Origin: an uncultured Clostridia bacterium
GTDB lineage: Bacteria > Bacillota > Clostridia > Oscillospirales > Ruminococcaceae
Direction of reading: 5' to 3'
Assembly: GCA_938014915.1 (NCBI GenBank)
Contig: CALLQQ010000042.1
Span: 1 to 7,679, forward strand
Length of the DNA stretch: 7,679 nucleotides
The notes under the pieces: model-generated
What the model was told of the DNA's origin: nothing
The model's database searches: none
The model's input: only the letters and a program-made list of their open reading frames with translations
Shown: positions 5,029-7,679 of the stretch, in pieces
How positions within the stretch are numbered: position 1 is the stretch's first letter
How the letters are laid out: the number at the start of each line of letters is the position of its first letter
Program-made: the position numbers and the translations under genes

Positions 5029-5068
5029 AAAAAGCGGCTTCTTATGCATATGCATAAGAAGCCGCTTT
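5029..5068 (-). terminator. Terminator of the GH3 gene, a perfect 38-bp palindrome
   Basis: Bases 5031-5068 are identical to their own reverse complement: two 19-nt arms meet with no spacer at 5049/5050. Read on the minus strand it begins 9 nt after the GH3 stop and ends in TTTTT (5033-5029), as in an intrinsic terminator with a GC-rich base (AAAGCGGC with GCCGCTTT). The inner part, ATGCATATGCAT, is AT-rich and would form the loop. Confidence 0.92.
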
Positions 5069-5077
5069 AATACCAAT

Positions 5078-7679
5078 TTATTTAACGAATTCGAATTCCT
5101 TTAGGGATATTGTCCAATAGCTGAAGCTAATGTAAATATCGTGCTTGCCCTTGAGTGGCTTAATTGCACATTCGAAATCTTCCCAGATCTGCCAACCGCA
5201 AGTTGGTGGCACTTCACATTCACCGATAATTTCACCATCTGCTGAATCAATCCTGATTGTGAGCGTTCCGCCAGTTTTCCCGTTAGCGCAACGAGCAATG
5301 AATTTAGTCTGTTCATCAAAGATGCAGTCCTTGTAGATAGCAGTGCCGGCGCATTTCTCAATTGCGACGCCGCCCTCTTTACATTCACCAAGGGTTACAT
5401 TGTGATAATCATCGAAGTTCATCGCCTCTATCTTGCCGCATGATAAATCACGGTCGCAAATTTCCTCACCTGTGATTCTAACTTGCTTCTCGGTAATTAC
5501 TTCATCGGCATTCTTACAAATCTGAATGTTGTAATCGCCCGTTTCTAGGGTGTAGCTATCGTTGCGAACGTTCCAAATGCGTAGCTCGTCCGTATCAACA
5601 CTTAGCTCGACTGTCACGGTTTCGCCCGCCTTAATGAATGGCTTTTCGAATGCTTTTAGCTGCCTTTTAGCACGGAATACTTTACTTTCTTCAATTGACA
5701 CATATAGCTCTACAACTTCATGCGCATCAATATCGCTCGTATTCGTTACATCAATAGTAGCTTTAATCACATCGCCCTTGCCATAGCTATCCTTATCAAG
5801 GCAGAGGTTGCTATACTTGAAGTTCGCATAGCTCAGCCCATGCCCGAATGGATATAGTGGTTCTGAATCAAGATACATATAGGTAACTTTATTCTTCATA
5901 ATGTCGTAGTCTTTAATTGACGGTAGTTGCGTAATATCCTTATACCACGTCATCGAAAGGCGACCTGACGGCGAATACTCGCCCGACAATACCGCCGCAA
6001 CCGCATTGCCAAGTTCCTGTCCTGAATGCGAACAATATAGCATTGCCGGCACATTCTCATCTGCCCAATTCATTGCAAATGGATAGCTTGCGGTGATTAG
6101 CACAATTGTGTTCTTGTTCGCCGCATATACCGCCTTAATTAACTCCTCCTGATATGGGGGTAGGTTTATATCTTCCCTATCATAATCTTCTTTAGCATTG
6201 ACAACGGGGCTATTCCCAACAACGACAACAGCATAGTCATTTTCCCGTGCTATTTTACAAGCACTTTCAATTCCATCATCTACGATTTCAATATCGAATA
6301 GCCTATCGTCCTGAATATATCCTGCCTGCGTTGATGTTAGCACATCGCCCGACAGTGTGAATTCATTCTGCCACCAGTCACGAATTACAAATCCGCCCGT
6401 GTCGCCATGTTCGTCAATGTTTAGCTTTTGCATTACGAACCAGCCCCAAATTGCAGGCCCGTTGCAAAGCAATTTGCCATCGGCGCTTGTAACATATTGG
6501 CGTGTAGTCGCACTTCTCAGCGTTTTACTTCCATATCCCCAGTCATTGAGTTCAAATACGGAATTCGCATCCGGTGTAGTCAAAGTCGCCTTGAGCGCCT
6601 TATCATTTTCATCGAATGTCACATACTTGCCGTTCTTCCTCGATTTAAGTCTTACTAGGCAATTCCCAGTATGGTGAGTTATCTTATCTTCACCGAATGC
6701 ACTGCGCATTCCCTCCAATGGGGAAACCTCATATGGAGCAAGTCCCGTATACCAATCCTTGAAATTCTCATCAGCAAGCGGACCGATGAACGCAACTTTC
6801 TTATCCTTATTAAGCGGAAGAATTCCATCATTCTTCAGCATTACGATGCTTTCCTTAGCAGCTTGGAGGGAGCTCTCTGCGTGTTCCTTACTGCAAAGTA
6901 GGCTCTCATCAACATTGCCGTACGGGTTAAGTTCTACCGGGTCGAATTCGCCCAGTCTGAATCTCCCCTTGAATATATCGAACAATGCTCTATCTAGATC
7001 CGCCTCTGTAATCATGCCTAGCTTTAATGCACGGTTCGCCGCTGCTATTACTAGATCTGAATCATCATTAAAGCTATCCGTGCCTGCCTTAATCGTCATT
7101 GCGAACGACTCCGCATGGTCATCTACATATTCATGCGCATTAACAGTCTGGCTAAAGTCCGTTCCATCAGTTACAACGAACATCAGTCCCCAATCGTCTT
7201 TTAAAATGTTTTGCACATCGGGGTGCATGATACACGGCACACCATTAATGCTGTTATATGCCGTCATTACCGATAATGCGCCCTGACTGCGAATTGATGG
7301 CTCGAATGCCTTGAGATAGTATTCCATCTTCTCACGTGGCGGCATCGAAACAGAATCGGTTGAGCGACCTTCCTCATTATTATTAGCATAGAAATGCTTG
7401 AGTGACGGTATCAGCCTTAGATAAAAATCATCATCGCCACGCATACCATGGCAATATGCATTCGACAATTCGCCAGCCAGATGCGGGTCCTCGCCGTATG
7501 CCTCCTCGGTTCTGCCCCATCTTGGGTCGCGTTCCATATCGACTGTCGGCGACCAAATCATCAGACTGAATAGATTATCCCTTTGATGAATAATCCTTGC
7601 CTCATTCCCTACTTGAGTACCAATTTCGTGAAGAAGTTCCTTGTTCCATGTTGATGAGAAACCAATCGTCTGGGGATAT
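5078..7679 (-). CDS. Glycoside hydrolase family 3 enzyme with inserted beta-trefoil-like and C-terminal CBM6-like domains (partial)
   Basis: The frame runs off the right edge, so the start is missing; 866 residues are visible. Numbering here is from the Met at 7561, with 39 more in-frame residues before it (beginning YPQTIGFSSTWNKELL), so that Met is not the start. GH3 enzymes hydrolyse beta-glucosides, beta-xylosides and related bonds with retention. N-terminal domain: DPRWGRTEEAYGEDP (12-26), LKHF (54-57) and VVTDG, with probable nucleophile Asp132. C-terminal alpha/beta domain: from about 236, interrupted by a three-repeat insert at 302-430, resuming at DYAVVVVGNS and ending PLYPFGHGLSY; Glu458 in KEDYDRED is a possible acid/base. 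A fibronectin-III-like domain (about 597-685) and a CBM6-like domain (about 711-827) follow. The C-terminus is cysteine-rich. Substrate is unknown (glucoside or xyloside), and export cannot be judged. Confidence 0.93.
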   Translation of the reverse strand, partial: YPQTIGFSSTWNKELLHEIGTQVGNEARIIHQRDNLFSLMIWSPTVDMERDPRWGRTEEAYGEDPHLAGELSNAYCHGMRGDDDFYLRLIPSLKHFYANNNEEGRSTDSVSMPPREKMEYYLKAFEPSIRSQGALSVMTAYNSINGVPCIMHPDVQNILKDDWGLMFVVTDGTDFSQTVNAHEYVDDHAESFAMTIKAGTDSFNDDSDLVIAAANRALKLGMITEADLDRALFDIFKGRFRLGEFDPVELNPYGNVDESLLCSKEHAESSLQAAKESIVMLKNDGILPLNKDKKVAFIGPLADENFKDWYTGLAPYEVSPLEGMRSAFGEDKITHHTGNCLVRLKSRKNGKYVTFDENDKALKATLTTPDANSVFELNDWGYGSKTLRSATTRQYVTSADGKLLCNGPAIWGWFVMQKLNIDEHGDTGGFVIRDWWQNEFTLSGDVLTSTQAGYIQDDRLFDIEIVDDGIESACKIARENDYAVVVVGNSPVVNAKEDYDREDINLPPYQEELIKAVYAANKNTIVLITASYPFAMNWADENVPAMLYCSHSGQELGNAVAAVLSGEYSPSGRLSMTWYKDITQLPSIKDYDIMKNKVTYMYLDSEPLYPFGHGLSYANFKYSNLCLDKDSYGKGDVIKATIDVTNTSDIDAHEVVELYVSIEESKVFRAKRQLKAFEKPFIKAGETVTVELSVDTDELRIWNVRNDSYTLETGDYNIQICKNADEVITEKQVRITGEEICDRDLSCGKIEAMNFDDYHNVTLGECKEGGVAIEKCAGTAIYKDCIFDEQTKFIARCANGKTGGTLTIRIDSADGEIIGECEVPPTCGWQIWEDFECAIKPLKGKHDIYISFSYWTISLKEFEFVK
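6272..6658 (-). repeat. Three-fold internal repeat within GH3: putative beta-trefoil/fascin-like insert
   Basis: Three units of about 40 residues lie at 302-341, 346-386 and 390-430 (numbered from the Met at 7561), coded at about 6539-6658, 6404-6526 and 6272-6394. They share a pattern: a strand V/LxS or VIRD, then KYVTFDENDKAL, QYVTSADGKLL or EFTLSGDVLTS, then FELNDWG, FVMQKLNI or FDIEIVDDG. Three such units form a beta-trefoil in fascin-like and ricin-like domains, which often bind sugar. The insert splits the GH3 C-terminal domain. The repetition is seen in the sequence; fold and sugar binding are inferred. Confidence 0.68.

Larger units (their letters stand above)
4703..5077. other. AT-rich intergenic region between GH3 and solute-binding genes
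   Basis: This 375-bp stretch holds no credible gene in either direction. From right to left it contains the GH3 terminator (5029-5068), one or two minus-strand promoter candidates (4857-4925), a spaced inverted repeat in the 5' untranslated region (4788-4841) and the solute-binding protein ribosome site (4710-4714). The remaining DNA, notably 4926-5013, is AT-rich without recognisable structure. Confidence 0.8.

Noticed and set aside
5014..5030. CcpA (cre)-like palindrome TTGCA-7-TGCAA beside the GH3 terminator
   Set aside because: The spacing between the half-sites is one base longer than the cre consensus, and the site lies after the GH3 gene and well upstream of the solute-binding promoter.
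7559..7561. GH3 start at this Met, giving a complete 827-residue protein
   Set aside because: The frame stays open to the window edge and the 39 residues before it (YPQTIG, TWNKELL, EAR) are conserved GH3 sequence, so the gene is partial.

Overview
The window reads as a chromosomal segment of a low-to-mid GC Gram-positive bacterium, most likely a clostridial Firmicute. The reasons are strong GGAGG ribosome sites before every complete gene, a short single-membrane-span SecE, sigma-A-type promoters, a Firmicutes-type L10 leader, and a GH3 enzyme whose sequence signatures resemble those I recall from Lachnospiraceae-like gut anaerobes. Genus and species cannot be read from the sequence.

Region 1 (1-3272, + strand) is the conserved secE-nusG-rplK-rplA-rplJ-rplL block: the tail of secE, the elongation factor NusG, and ribosomal proteins L11, L1, L10 and L7/L12. 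Its regulatory DNA is easy to read. Copies of the L1-binding fold of 23S rRNA precede both rplK (824-861) and rplA (1320-1347), so L1 can plausibly repress each gene separately. Between rplA and rplJ lie a consensus promoter with an extended -10 (2066-2094), the L10 autoregulatory leader (2101-2172) and an intrinsic terminator (2221-2256) just before rplJ, which together form an attenuation switch. The block ends at a strong terminator after rplL (3235-3272).

Region 2 (3278-7679, - strand) is a carbohydrate-use region facing the ribosomal block. Reading leftward it holds a large glycoside hydrolase family 3 enzyme, cut by the right edge of the window, then a terminator that is a perfect 38-bp palindrome. 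A 375-bp AT-rich intergenic region with its own promoter(s) follows, then a lipoprotein sugar-binding component of an ABC importer and a second terminator hairpin. No permease, ATPase or regulator gene is present in the window. The two genes plausibly cooperate, one capturing oligosaccharides and the other releasing sugars from them, but the substrate is not determined.

The most interesting points are: (a) a three-fold-repeated, beta-trefoil/fascin-like segment inserted in the GH3 C-terminal domain, with a CBM6-like module at the C-terminus; (b) duplicated L1 operator mimics; (c) a complete L10-leader attenuator with a candidate antiterminator; (d) rpoB is not next to rplL, where it usually lies, and sugar genes facing the other way occupy that place. 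I see no CRISPR array, tRNA, rRNA, insertion sequence or defence system. I did not find a wholly novel system.
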